Below, piece by piece: positions 44,229-52,147 of a DNA stretch of 64,000 nt. Both the position numbers and the translations under genes were made by a program. The notes under the pieces were generated by a model, which had not been told where the DNA came from, searched no databases, and was given only the letters and a program-made list of their open reading frames with translations. Source of the stretch: Sulfurospirillum sp. (GTDB taxonomy: Bacteria > Campylobacterota > Campylobacteria > Campylobacterales > Sulfurospirillaceae); contig JACUTU010000001.1 of assembly GCA_014859685.1 (NCBI GenBank), positions 439,300-503,299 of the forward strand, given 5' to 3'. The first letter of the stretch is position 1; the number at the start of each line of letters is the position of its first letter.

Positions 44229-44432
44229 ATGAAAAATGAAATCATCATACTTGTACTTTTTTTTAATGCTACGCTTATCTTTTTTTCCGTACCAAATGAC
44301 GGGTTTGGATATGCACTTATAGCTTCGTTTTGTATCTCTTTTATTCTCTTTCCCATCACTGCGCTAGAGTATCTACTCTTTGAGGTATTCATTGGCTTTT
44401 TTGACAAAAAAAACAAAATCACTCACTCTTAA
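44229..44432 (+). CDS. Possible small membrane protein on the opposite strand
   Basis: A 67-aa frame with two hydrophobic helices (IIILVLFFNATLIFFSV and YALIASFCISFILFPITAL) and a basic end (FFDKKNKITHS). It is antisense to the tail operon, in the gap before the tape-measure gene. TGCTATAAT, an extended -10, lies 7 bases before the ATG, which would give a nearly leaderless message. The last 60 bases overlap the E' frame on the other strand. It may be a moron gene or chance. Confidence 0.35.
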   Translation: MKNEIIILVLFFNATLIFFSVPNDGFGYALIASFCISFILFPITALEYLLFEVFIGFFDKKNKITHS

Positions 44433-44707
44433 ACGCAAGCAATCATGCAAACCAAAATGTAACACATATCCCAAATGAGCGATACCATCTCGGGCATCGC
44501 TCCAGCTTATGACAAAAAAGTCTGTAGTTTCTCTTGTACTTTTTTGTACTCTTTAAATGGAAGAGTTTTTATCTCTTCAACCGTGTAGCCTGTGAGATTG
44601 CTCACAAGCGTTACTTCTTTTAGCGTGTCACCTGTTACGCTATCCACCGCCATGATATCGCCCAAAGAGGGTTCTCTCATTTTTTCTATAAGTTCATTTG
44701 CTTTCAT
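44373..44707 (-). CDS. Tail assembly chaperone gpE-E' made by -1 frameshift
   Basis: The gpE frame (44507-44707) carries T TTT TTG at 44519-44513, a canonical X-XXY-YYZ slip site, two codons before its stop. A -1 shift continues for 46 codons (ISWSDARDGIAHLGYVLHFG; LRLRVSDFVFFVKKANEYLK) to a TAG at 44373, giving 111 residues. P2 and most long-tailed phages make such an extended chaperone at the same place, just before the tape measure. The slip site and the coding look of the extension are seen; the use of the site is inferred. Confidence 0.8.
44507..44707 (-). CDS. Tail assembly protein gpE
   Basis: The 66-aa product of the unshifted frame: MKANELIEKMREPSLGDIMA, then TGYTVEEIKTLPFKEYKKVQ. 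Tail assembly chaperones of this kind bind the tape-measure protein and recruit tube subunits. It lies 3 bases after the tail tube gene, as E follows FII in P2. Most product should be this short form; a minority would be the extended form. Confidence 0.85.
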   Translation of the reverse strand: MKANELIEKMREPSLGDIMAVDSVTGDTLKEVTLVSNLTGYTVEEIKTLPFKEYKKVQEKLQTFLS

Positions 44708-44710
44708 TTT

Positions 44711-45202
44711 TTATCCTACTAAAAAGTCTCTCTGGGCTGCCCAGATATCGTTACCGTTAATCTCACAAATCATATTTTCAACATCTATGAGATTTTCCAC
44801 ATAGCCATCAGTCTCTTTTTTGAAAAAGTCAACTGTTAGTTCAATGGTTTTCATGTTTTCTTTGCCAACCTCGATATCGCCGTGCGTCATCTTGACGATG
44901 CTTCCTTTGAGGGTTACGGTTACTTGCTTGTTATTGGCTGTATATTTCACATCAAAAGAGGCTCTCTCGAGCGTTCTTTTTGCCAGTGCTTCATAGTAAA
45001 CCTTGTTTTCTTCTATAAGCTCTAGCGTCGCTTTCATCTGTTTTAAGATGGTAGAGTATGAGGTGTTTTCAGCCACCCCGGACATATGCGTAAACTCCGC
45101 AAACTCAATTTCAGGCAACTTTGCTTTAGCACTATGTGCGATAAACCCAAGCCCCTGTACATACACGCTAGCACTGTTGATTATTTCTGCTTTTTTATTC
45201 AT
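44711..45202 (-). CDS. Phage major tail tube protein (FII)
   Basis: A 163-aa protein of the P2 FII family that forms the inner tube of a contractile tail. It begins with INSASVYVQGLGFIAHSAKA, contains PEIEFAEFTHMSGVAENTSY, and a late beta region VTVTLKGSIVKMTHGDIEVG. It follows the sheath gene after 15 bases. Length is typical. Confidence 0.9.
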   Translation of the reverse strand: MNKKAEIINSASVYVQGLGFIAHSAKAKLPEIEFAEFTHMSGVAENTSYSTILKQMKATLELIEENKVYYEALAKRTLERASFDVKYTANNKQVTVTLKGSIVKMTHGDIEVGKENMKTIELTVDFFKKETDGYVENLIDVENMICEINGNDIWAAQRDFLVG

Positions 45203-45217
45203 CTTTTTCCCTTTTTA

Positions 45218-46426
45218 CTATGAAATCATTTTGATAAGAACATCGCCATATCTATCCACATACGAAAAGTTCACCTCAAGTCGTTTAACGATCGGCATAT
45301 TTTGCATCTCTGCTACAAGATAGAATTTTCCAGCCGTGATATTTGCTTTAGTGTTTTTTTCAGGATCCCAATACACATTAAAACCAAGTAACACCCTAGA
45401 GCCTTTGAGAGCTAAAAGCATCTGTTCTACACTATCTTTGACCGATTTTAAGATATCCGCTCTTCTATCAATCGCCCAAAACAGTCCATCAAGTGCCGCT
45501 TCGCTGATTCTATCAAACACTCTTACCCTAGTGTGGTCTTGCCAGATAGGGTCTATATCCGTAGTCTCTCCACCCCACATTCTAAAACCGTTGTATCTGA
45601 TAACAGTACCAATCCCAGCGGTTCTAAGTCTATCCGCCTCACAATCTTGTCCTGCGTTAAACTCAACCGTTCTGCTTGTCCCACTGATACCGTTGATAAC
45701 TCTGTTTGAGTGAGAATCTGCAAAACCATACTCCCACTGCCCATCAGTCCAAGCGATGAGTCCTGCTCTTCTTGCGCTCACAGGTTGCATCACTTCCTTA
45801 TCTTGTAGCGTATCCCACACTTTTACATACGGGTCACAAAGAAGCACTCTGGAAGTTCCAAAAGATGAAACCATCAAAGCGGCCGCACTCTCATCTGCTG
45901 CATTCATATCTACTATAGCCATTGCTAAGAGTCTTTGTGCCACGCTTGTCATCTCAGTGCTTACATCCAAATCATGAGAAAATCTAGGCGCCACTATGAG
46001 GTTTGGTTTGTACCCGACTAATCCCGCTACACCTTTTAAACTGTTGATAGCCGCAATGATTTTTGATTTGAGTGTCAAATCATCATAAAAATTCTCTGCT
46101 ACTTTACCGCTATGGATAGATTCTAACTCCACGCATACCAAGATAAGCGGGCTGTTTACATTTTGATCGGCGATACCATCTACCGCCTCTCTCATCGTCC
46201 CCTCAAAATCTGCAAAAAACTCATTTGCCGTGTCGGCACTTCCAAAAAACAGAGGCTCATTTGCTTTGATTTTGTTGAAAATTGCCACATGCTCTTCACT
46301 CATCCCTGTAGTATCGGCTGGAAGCAGCACCGTGCCCACACACCCGATAGGTGTAGAGCTGTTGATTCGTATCGGTCGTGCAGCGTTTACGCTTGTAACC
46401 GTATTTACTCCGTATTGACTAGCCAT
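45218..46426 (-). CDS. Phage tail sheath protein (FI)
   Basis: The 402-aa contractile sheath subunit. Features are the N-terminal arm (GVNTVTSVNAARPIRINSST), a middle region NLIVAPRFSHDLDVSTEMTS, and the conserved C-terminal core with YNGFRMWGGETTDIDPIWQD, RRADILKSVKDSVEQMLLAL and VLLGFNVYWDPEKNTKANIT. Length matches P2 FI (396). It indicates a myovirus-type tail. The start overlaps the upstream fibre-like gene by 8 bases. Confidence 0.94.
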   Translation of the reverse strand: MASQYGVNTVTSVNAARPIRINSSTPIGCVGTVLLPADTTGMSEEHVAIFNKIKANEPLFFGSADTANEFFADFEGTMREAVDGIADQNVNSPLILVCVELESIHSGKVAENFYDDLTLKSKIIAAINSLKGVAGLVGYKPNLIVAPRFSHDLDVSTEMTSVAQRLLAMAIVDMNAADESAAALMVSSFGTSRVLLCDPYVKVWDTLQDKEVMQPVSARRAGLIAWTDGQWEYGFADSHSNRVINGISGTSRTVEFNAGQDCEADRLRTAGIGTVIRYNGFRMWGGETTDIDPIWQDHTRVRVFDRISEAALDGLFWAIDRRADILKSVKDSVEQMLLALKGSRVLLGFNVYWDPEKNTKANITAGKFYLVAEMQNMPIVKRLEVNFSYVDRYGDVLIKMIS

Positions 46427-46976
46427 TTGTTATTACTCCTCTTTCTATAAGTATATTTGTAAGTTCTGTAATCGCCTGTGCATTTGCCATGATGCTAAGA
46501 TTTTGAAAATCTATAGCATATTCAAGCTCACTGGTCGTTACATAATCATGGATCTTAAAGACCACCTCTCCAGCCTCTCCAAGTACTGCTACTTTGAAAC
46601 TGAAACTTCCTCCAACCCCTGCAACTTTTGCTACCTTAGGCGTTTTTGCAACACTCACTACCTTTTTGGTGTCTCCATCGAGATAAATTAGTGCGATGCC
46701 GTAGATATACTTGCCGTAATCCGTATCGTAAGGGAGTGCCAAGTGAAATGTTAAAACTCCATTTTCATCATACACCGCACTTTCGATATCAAGTTCCGCA
46801 AATATATAAGGCGTAAGCTGTGCGTACGAAGCATTAGTATCTGCTACAAGTGCGTCGATGGTGCTGTTTGTGAATGTGCTTGCGCCTATAAGAGCAAACC
46901 GACTCACGCCGTTTTTTAAATCCGTATTGAGGATATTGATGCCCTCAACCGTTGGCTGTGCTGTTATAGCCGCCAT
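46419..46976 (-). CDS. Phage tail fibre N-terminal-like protein
   Basis: A 185-aa protein in the place of P2 gene H. The segment LTFHLALPYDTDYGKYIYGI with ALIYLDGDTKKVVSVAKTPK resembles the baseplate-binding N-terminal domain of phage tail fibres (DUF3751 type). It lacks the long shaft and receptor domain, so it may be a short adaptor for the variable fibre at 38852-40273. The call is by resemblance and position. Confidence 0.65.
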   Translation of the reverse strand: MAAITAQPTVEGINILNTDLKNGVSRFALIGASTFTNSTIDALVADTNASYAQLTPYIFAELDIESAVYDENGVLTFHLALPYDTDYGKYIYGIALIYLDGDTKKVVSVAKTPKVAKVAGVGGSFSFKVAVLGEAGEVVFKIHDYVTTSELEYAIDFQNLSIMANAQAITELTNILIERGVITNG

Positions 46977-47023
46977 GTTAAACCTCCTTTTTGGTCTATC
47001 GTTGTTGCTATGAGTTCATCGAG

Positions 47024-47605
47024 TTAACTTTTGGTGTCAAAACAGACTCTATAATTCAACCCATAATTCAAGTGTGTTTCATCTCTCATATCATGCTCTA
47101 TCATCGTATCTGCATATACATCTAGCCCAAATACGCTAGCGCTGTGAATTTTAAAAACCGTCTCTTGATTTGCAAAGTTCAAGATGATGTTTTGTAAGTG
47201 GCTTCTTACATTTTTGTATCTGTTTACCAGTGATTTAATCTTCTCAATCTTGTCAAAACTCACATCGTTTTGAAGTTGCATACTCAAATCAAACTCAAAG
47301 TTGCCCACTCTATCATCTACAGTCACATCGCTAAAAAAGATACTTAGCACTTTTTTGAGAACGAACACGGTTCCTGCATACTTTCTTAGCTCATAAAAAA
47401 GATTGAGTATCTCTCTAGCTTCACTCTCACTTAATCCCACGATGTCAATATCATAGACTTTAGACAACACACTCAAGTACTTAGTATCAGTACTTAGTGG
47501 ATGGGCAGTGAGATTTAAAGCGAAAAACTCTTCAAACCGTGAAGAGACTATCTCATCAAGTTTGTGCAGCTCTACTGATTCGTTTTGTGGTAATATAGAA
47601 CTCAT
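47024..47605 (-). CDS. Phage baseplate/tail protein I
   Basis: A 193-aa protein of the P2 gpI family (tail protein I). Typical is the opening ILPQNESVELHKLDEIVSSR, then LSTDTKYLSVLSKVYDIDIV and EILNLFYELRKYAGTVFVLK. It is a wedge component of the baseplate. The start overlaps gpJ by 4 bases. Confidence 0.88.
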   Translation of the reverse strand: MSSILPQNESVELHKLDEIVSSRFEEFFALNLTAHPLSTDTKYLSVLSKVYDIDIVGLSESEAREILNLFYELRKYAGTVFVLKKVLSIFFSDVTVDDRVGNFEFDLSMQLQNDVSFDKIEKIKSLVNRYKNVRSHLQNIILNFANQETVFKIHSASVFGLDVYADTMIEHDMRDETHLNYGLNYRVCFDTKS

Positions 47606-48285
47606 GCTAACACCTCATAAGAAAATGATAGATTCAAATCTAACACTTGCGACGGCTCTATCTCTGTAGTGATAAAATCAGTTTGCACTCTATACACTCC
47701 CTCTTTAAAAGCGGTCGCTATTACTCTTGATGTAGTTAAGTTTTCCCCTATCTTAAAGACAATACTATCAAATGAAGCTCTTATTTTTTGCTCTAGTATA
47801 GAAGTATCAACCCCTTGTAAGACAGTTACATGTAGAGCTATATCTACAGTTATTACGCTAGCTTTTTGCACCGTGACTATGTCGCTAAGCGGACGCACTT
47901 CATCGAGGTCAAGATGGTTTTGAATCAATGCGGTTATATCGTTTGCGTGATGGTAGATAACTAGCACTTGCCCAGGTATAGGCGAGGTGATTTTTATATC
48001 CAAAATTCCCTCATCTACACTGTTTATAGCTCTTCTATAAGCCATCTCACTTCCTGCGGTGTTGTCGGTGTCGTCTGTGTTTATCATAGCAAAGGCATCA
48101 CGAAGCGTTTGGTTGAGTTTAGAGCGTAATTGTAACTCTCTAAATATCCACGCCTCAACTATCAACGAGAAACTATCACTTTCAATAAATGTTAAATCCT
48201 CGTTGAACTGCTCTTTAACATGCGTTACAATCTCATTTTTTAAAGTTTGATAGTCAAGCTCTTCTATTAGATTTTCTACTTCCAC
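47602..48285 (-). CDS. Phage baseplate assembly protein J
   Basis: A 227-aa baseplate J-like wedge protein: DYQTLKNEIVTHVKEQFNED, NTAGSEMAYRRAINSVDEGI, VTSPIPGQ-type strand DIKITSPIPGQVLVIYHHAN, and VRPLSDIVTVQKASVITVDI. Length is somewhat less than P2 gpJ (302). It overlaps gpW by 10 bases and gpI by 4. Confidence 0.9.
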   Translation of the reverse strand: MEVENLIEELDYQTLKNEIVTHVKEQFNEDLTFIESDSFSLIVEAWIFRELQLRSKLNQTLRDAFAMINTDDTDNTAGSEMAYRRAINSVDEGILDIKITSPIPGQVLVIYHHANDITALIQNHLDLDEVRPLSDIVTVQKASVITVDIALHVTVLQGVDTSILEQKIRASFDSIVFKIGENLTTSRVIATAFKEGVYRVQTDFITTEIEPSQVLDLNLSFSYEVLA

Positions 48286-48572
48286 AATATCTCCAATTTC
48301 ACTATCTCATTTTCATCAACTACTAGATACTCTAGCTCAATGCTTACCACTTCGCCCATCTGCTTTGCTTGTACTTTTTGCAGCCTAACTCGTCTCTCCC
48401 ACATCTCTACAGCTTCATACACATAGCGGGTAAAGAGCATTTGCCACTTTTTATCGGGCCGCTTATCTACAAGCTCATACAATCGGCTGCCAAACGTAGG
48501 CTCCAATACCCTTGAACCTAAAGGGGTTGTAAGTATTCGCTTGATGGATGTTTCAATATCGCATACATACAT
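48276..48572 (-). CDS. Phage baseplate protein W (gp25-like)
   Basis: A 98-aa protein of the gp25/gpW baseplate family, with a lysozyme-like fold that initiates the sheath. The conserved part is SIKRILTTPLGSRVLEPTFG then SRLYELVDKRPDKKW, and WERRVRLQKVQAKQMG. Its start and the gpV stop share one base. Confidence 0.9.
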   Translation of the reverse strand: MYVCDIETSIKRILTTPLGSRVLEPTFGSRLYELVDKRPDKKWQMLFTRYVYEAVEMWERRVRLQKVQAKQMGEVVSIELEYLVVDENEIVKLEILWK

Positions 48573-49099
48573 TATCTAGCACTCGCATCAGGGTGTGAGT
48601 GGCTTGTGAGGTCGCCTTTAGCGTCGCTGATAGTACCGCTCACGATAAGATTCCCATTGATTGACACATCGCCGTTGTGATTGGTGTTTGCCGTGATAGA
48701 TAGGTTGTCGCTTAAGATTGTTGCACTTTTACAGATTATGGTTATCTTGTCGCTCGCTTCAATCTTAAACTCTTTTGCTGCGCTATCATACGAGAAACGA
48801 GTACCGTCTTCATACTCAGTCACTTCACATGTAGCACTTGCACCTGTAGGCTCTTTGCAACTTGTGTTAAAAACTCCACGGATGATAAAACCGCCGTTCG
48901 CTTCTCCATGTGGGCATATAACCATCACTTGCTCATCTACTCTAAGCGGGTTGATGCTTCTTTTAAAACTGTTTGCAAAATGTAACACGGGGAGCATATC
49001 GCTAGTGCGGCCCATAATATTGACCTTTGCCAAAGCTCTTGCTGATGCATCAACCTCTACTATAGTCCCTATTTTTGCGATATTTTCCCATGCTTGCAT
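48572..49099 (-). CDS. Phage baseplate spike protein V
   Basis: A 175-aa central spike protein of the P2 gpV/Mu gp45 type. It starts with an OB-fold (AKIGTIVEVDASARALAKVN, LPVLHFANSFKRSINPLRVD, EQVMVICPHGEANGGFIIRG) and ends in a beta-helix with an SHSHPDA-like tip (DLTSHSHPDASAR), where histidines usually bind iron. It is the membrane-piercing tip. The start overlaps the upstream stop (TAATG). Confidence 0.92.
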   Translation of the reverse strand: MQAWENIAKIGTIVEVDASARALAKVNIMGRTSDMLPVLHFANSFKRSINPLRVDEQVMVICPHGEANGGFIIRGVFNTSCKEPTGASATCEVTEYEDGTRFSYDSAAKEFKIEASDKITIICKSATILSDNLSITANTNHNGDVSINGNLIVSGTISDAKGDLTSHSHPDASAR

Positions 49100-49272
49100 T
49101 ATTTTGCCTTAGTTGGTTTAGTTGTTTTCGTTTCAGTCTCAGGCTCTTGAACAGGCTCAACAAAACCTGCATCAATATACTTCTTTGCCACCTTGTCTGC
49201 TAACTCAATCTCTTGACCCATCTTTACAAATTTGCCTTCAATCGTTGCTATTTTTAAACTTTTTACTTTCAT
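49099..49272 (-). CDS. Small phage head-region protein (Mu gp38-like)
   Basis: A 57-aa protein MKVKSLKIATIEGKFVKMGQ with a C-terminal tail rich in threonine, lysine and proline. Small proteins of this kind stand in the same place in Mu-like phages (gp38 region), between head completion genes and the tail. It starts 6 bases after gp37-like and its stop overlaps the gpV start. Function unknown. Confidence 0.75.
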   Translation of the reverse strand: MKVKSLKIATIEGKFVKMGQEIELADKVAKKYIDAGFVEPVQEPETETKTTKPTKAK

Positions 49273-49278
49273 GATTTT

Positions 49279-49620
49279 TTAATCCTTTATATTTATTTGT
49301 ATAGTTAGCTCACACGCTACTAAGTACAGCGAACTATTTTCAAAGTTCACGCCACGACATCTTTTAAACTCTATGTCAAACGGACAATTTAAAGCTGTGA
49401 GTCTTATCTCATCCACCTTTGCCATCGCTCCGTTTTCGCCTATGTAGCTATTGGCTGCGACCACTACTGTGAAGCTTAGGGTATCTTGCACCGCATTGTT
49501 TGCTACAGACCCTTCAAAAAAAAGATAGACCCCGCTTTGGTTGATATCTTTACCATGAGCTAAAACGATAGCTTCTGTGTAAGTGCTCTCAACCGCACGA
49601 AATGCGTCTACATATCCCAT
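49279..49620 (-). CDS. Phage head-tail joining protein (Mu gp37/DUF1834-like)
   Basis: A 113-aa protein with a pattern of beta strands (DTLSFTVVVAANSYIGENGA, SSLYLVACELTIQINIKD). Mu gp37 (DUF1834) has the same size and position behind gp36. The similarity is by pattern and synteny, not by strong motifs. It overlaps the gp36-like gene by 13 bases. Confidence 0.65.
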   Translation of the reverse strand: MGYVDAFRAVESTYTEAIVLAHGKDINQSGVYLFFEGSVANNAVQDTLSFTVVVAANSYIGENGAMAKVDEIRLTALNCPFDIEFKRCRGVNFENSSLYLVACELTIQINIKD

Positions 49621-49931
49621 TGTGATTCTCTTTTTCCATACTCCACCGCATAATCAACACTCCCATCTACTTCATTTACAGATGGGGTGTTTTGCGCGGT
49701 TTTGATGATGTTTAAAAAACACTTTTGCTCATACTCGCTTAGCTCTATTTTGAGATTTTCTTTGAGCCGTAGCAGTGCTAGATCTAAAAGCAAAGTCTCT
49801 TTGATAGGCTTTGAGTCTGTAAGCTCCACCGCTTCGGCTAAAGAGAGTATCACTACATCCTCATCTATCTCTAGCGGATTGAGTAGGACTCTTTGTGCTT
49901 TTGCCTCTAGCTTAAGCTCCAACGGTGTCAT
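49608..49931 (-). CDS. Phage head completion protein (Mu gp36/DUF1320-like)
   Basis: A 107-aa, mostly helical protein (KLEAKAQRVLLNPLEIDEDV; LLDLALLRLKENLKIELSEY). Its size and its place directly after the major head gene match Mu gp36 (DUF1320), which adapts the connector. The N-terminal half is acidic. It lies 2 bases after the capsid gene. Confidence 0.65.
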   Translation of the reverse strand: MTPLELKLEAKAQRVLLNPLEIDEDVVILSLAEAVELTDSKPIKETLLLDLALLRLKENLKIELSEYEQKCFLNIIKTAQNTPSVNEVDGSVDYAVEYGKRESQWDM

Positions 49932-49933
49932 CT

Positions 49934-50794
49934 CTAAAGAGCCGTTCCGCTAAATCTATACGCTAGTTGCCATAGTCCATACCCAGCGTTCATAAATGAC
50001 TTCACACCAAAAAGAGCATGATCTTTCATAAACTTATCATCATTGGAAGCTTCAAAGATTCCATCTTTTGCCACTTGCGCGATGAAAGGCTTCAAAGGTT
50101 TTGAGATGTCTAACAAAAACCACTCACTACCCGTAATCTCAGGCAGTACCATATACTCCACCATTTTATAAGTCTCATTTGACTCTCCACCTGCTTTGAA
50201 CTCTTTTTCTAAAGTTTGGATTGCAGCTGATCTATTTGTAGGGCCGCACACGAGCATAGTCGGTTTTATTCTAAGAGTTTTTCCGTTTGCATTTTTGATG
50301 GACTCCATAAAATTCATCCCCGCCAATACATTTGCAGTATTAAGCTCCCCCGCACCCATGTTTGCATAAGTGTCAGTTCCTGTGATATGATCGGCAGCAA
50401 AAAACGCTTTACCGTCATAACATAGATTTGTATGCCCATTGATAAGAACATCTGCTACAAGTTCACTAGGAAATAGTTTCGCATTGAGTGCCATCTGCTC
50501 TATCGCAGGTTTATATAGTCCCACTTTGTCATACTCGATGTGAATGTTTGGAACAGTCACAGAAGCCTCGTAGAGTTTGTTCTCCAGCGTATATCCAAAG
50601 TCACTAAGTACTTTTACATCTCTGTCCCCTATCCACTCTTTCATGTTTGGGAAGTTTCCTAACCATGTGTACTTTTCACTCAAATCATTTGACTTGATTT
50701 CTGTGGCAAGGCGTTTGGCTTCGCTTGTCGTATCGTTGTATGTTTTTTGAAAGATGGATTTAAACCCGATGCTTGTCTCTTCAAAATGTGCCAT
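49934..50794 (-). CDS. Mu-like major head protein (gpT)
   Basis: A 286-aa capsid subunit of the Mu gpT family. Typical are the opening GFKSIFQKTYNDTTSEAKRL, LGNFPNMKEWIGDRDVKVLS, LYEASVTVPNIHIEYDKVGL, and the late stretch LKPFIAQVAKDGIFEASNDD. HK97-type fold is known for the family. It follows the protease/scaffold gene after 2 bases. Confidence 0.92.
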   Translation of the reverse strand: MAHFEETSIGFKSIFQKTYNDTTSEAKRLATEIKSNDLSEKYTWLGNFPNMKEWIGDRDVKVLSDFGYTLENKLYEASVTVPNIHIEYDKVGLYKPAIEQMALNAKLFPSELVADVLINGHTNLCYDGKAFFAADHITGTDTYANMGAGELNTANVLAGMNFMESIKNANGKTLRIKPTMLVCGPTNRSAAIQTLEKEFKAGGESNETYKMVEYMVLPEITGSEWFLLDISKPLKPFIAQVAKDGIFEASNDDKFMKDHALFGVKSFMNAGYGLWQLAYRFSGTAL

Positions 50795-50796
50795 GA

Positions 50797-51534
50797 TTAC
50801 GCCTCCTTACTTGCTAAGTACTCTTCAGGTGTAATCCCTAAAAGGTCAGCTACTTTTTTATCGTTTGCGCTAAGAATTTTTGTTTGGTTGTTTTGCTCTA
50901 AGTCTGTTTTACCACCGAGTAATCCAATCTTTTTGTTCATCTCTTTGATAGCAGCTCCAAGCACACTCAACTCATTCATGATAGCTTTTGAGTTCTCCTC
51001 TTTATCCTCAGGCTCTTTAGCCTCAGGCTCTTTTTTTAAACTCTCCACTTCTGTTTTTAGAGATGCAATCTCATTTTTTAATGCTTCTAACTCTTGCAAT
51101 TTTTTTTCCTTTTTTGTTTTTTCTTTTTCGTTTAGCTCACGGTTGAGCAAATTGGGTCTATTTACAAGACCAACACTATCAAGACCTACCACACGAGAGT
51201 TTTCACCCATAGAGTACACAGGAGATAGATACCTGTAGGACTTAGCTTCAAGAAGCTCTTTGCCTTTTTGGTTAAGTTCAAGAGAGCCATACATCCCATC
51301 TTCTCTTACCTCGAACGAGGATTTGTCAAACCATCCCACCGCTTCTGCGAAAGAGTGGTTGATATCCAGAGGGATATGTATATCGTTTGTTGCGATATCT
51401 CTTAAGAGTTGCTCCCCGTCTATCACAAATCCACGACCGTCATACCCTATCACATTGCCTATAGGACTTACTTTGACCTTCTCCCCTTCCTTAAAGTTGA
51501 GTTCTATTTTTTTTTGCAGTTTTAAACCATCCAA
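50797..51534 (-). CDS. Mu-like prohead protease/scaffold (gpI)
   Basis: A 245-aa protein of the Mu gpI family. The N-terminal protease domain has DINHSFAEAVGWFDKSSFEV and YRYLSPVYSMGENSRVVGLD, then GLVNRPNL. The C-terminal half is a coiled coil (LQELEALKNEIASLKTEVES; KEPEAKEPEDKEENSKA), the scaffold. It is first gene in the minus-strand head-tail operon, with GGAGGT before the ATG. Confidence 0.88.
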   Translation of the reverse strand: MDGLKLQKKIELNFKEGEKVKVSPIGNVIGYDGRGFVIDGEQLLRDIATNDIHIPLDINHSFAEAVGWFDKSSFEVREDGMYGSLELNQKGKELLEAKSYRYLSPVYSMGENSRVVGLDSVGLVNRPNLLNRELNEKEKTKKEKKLQELEALKNEIASLKTEVESLKKEPEAKEPEDKEENSKAIMNELSVLGAAIKEMNKKIGLLGGKTDLEQNNQTKILSANDKKVADLLGITPEEYLASKEA

Positions 51535-51667
51535 CTATTACCTCCAATATCAAGATGTGCCATTATGACACCGCTAATTGCTCGAAATATCTATATGTCC
51601 GTATATGGACGCTAAAGCAAAAAAACAGTGTTAAAGTGCGGCATTATTAAATTTTAAGGGAAGTTTT
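51535..51667. promoter_or_regulatory. Divergent control region between the two phage late operons
   Basis: 133 bases separate the minus-strand head-tail operon from the plus-strand packaging-lysis operon. An inverted repeat GTCC-GTATAT-GGAC is centred at 51597-51610, about 60 bases from each start. Strong ribosome binding sites lie on both sides (GGAGGT, AAGGGAAG). I see no consensus -35/-10 pair. A late activator may bind here. Confidence 0.45.
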
Positions 51668-52147
51668 ATGGCACGAGAAAAAAATGCACAGATAAAAAAA
51701 CTATACATTAACGGTAAAACTATCAATGAGATATGCACCACTACAGGTGTGAGCCGTGCTACTATTTACAACCATAAAAAAAGAGATTTAGAAAATGGGA
51801 TTGATTGGGATGATTTGGCATTCTCTAAAGCTATAGACCCAAGCGGGGTGCGACTCAATGAAAAAGAGTTTTTAACGACCCTTATAAAGTCGTTTGAAGA
51901 GGCTTTAAAAAAGCTTGATGATATAGATGACCCCGCTAAAAGATTGTCACTACTAAAAGAGTATGCAAGTAGCTACTACAAACTCAAAGCACCGCTCAAA
52001 AACGACTGTAAACAAGCCGTCCTAGAAACAGCCTCTAAAACAGTCTATGAGTTAAGCCAAATGGCACTAGAGCAGGAAAATCAACATATAGTAGAGTTTT
52101 TAAGCAGTAACGCCCAAATGATTATAGAGCGGGTAGTAAAAAGATGA
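51668..52147 (+). CDS. Phage terminase small subunit (HTH protein)
   Basis: A 159-aa protein starting with a helix-turn-helix (IKKLYINGKTINEICTTTGV then SRATIYNHKKRD), similar to Mu-like DUF1804 proteins that serve as the small terminase. The rest is helical (KSFEEALKKLDDIDDPAKRL). It overlaps the large subunit gene by 4 bases, which supports the call. Confidence 0.85.
   Translation: MAREKNAQIKKLYINGKTINEICTTTGVSRATIYNHKKRDLENGIDWDDLAFSKAIDPSGVRLNEKEFLTTLIKSFEEALKKLDDIDDPAKRLSLLKEYASSYYKLKAPLKNDCKQAVLETASKTVYELSQMALEQENQHIVEFLSSNAQMIIERVVKR

Noticed and set aside
44216..44422. Minus-strand 68-codon frame before the tape measure
   Set aside because: It overlaps the E' stop region, has no ribosome binding site and an unlikely composition; the -1 frameshift extension explains the coding signal there better.
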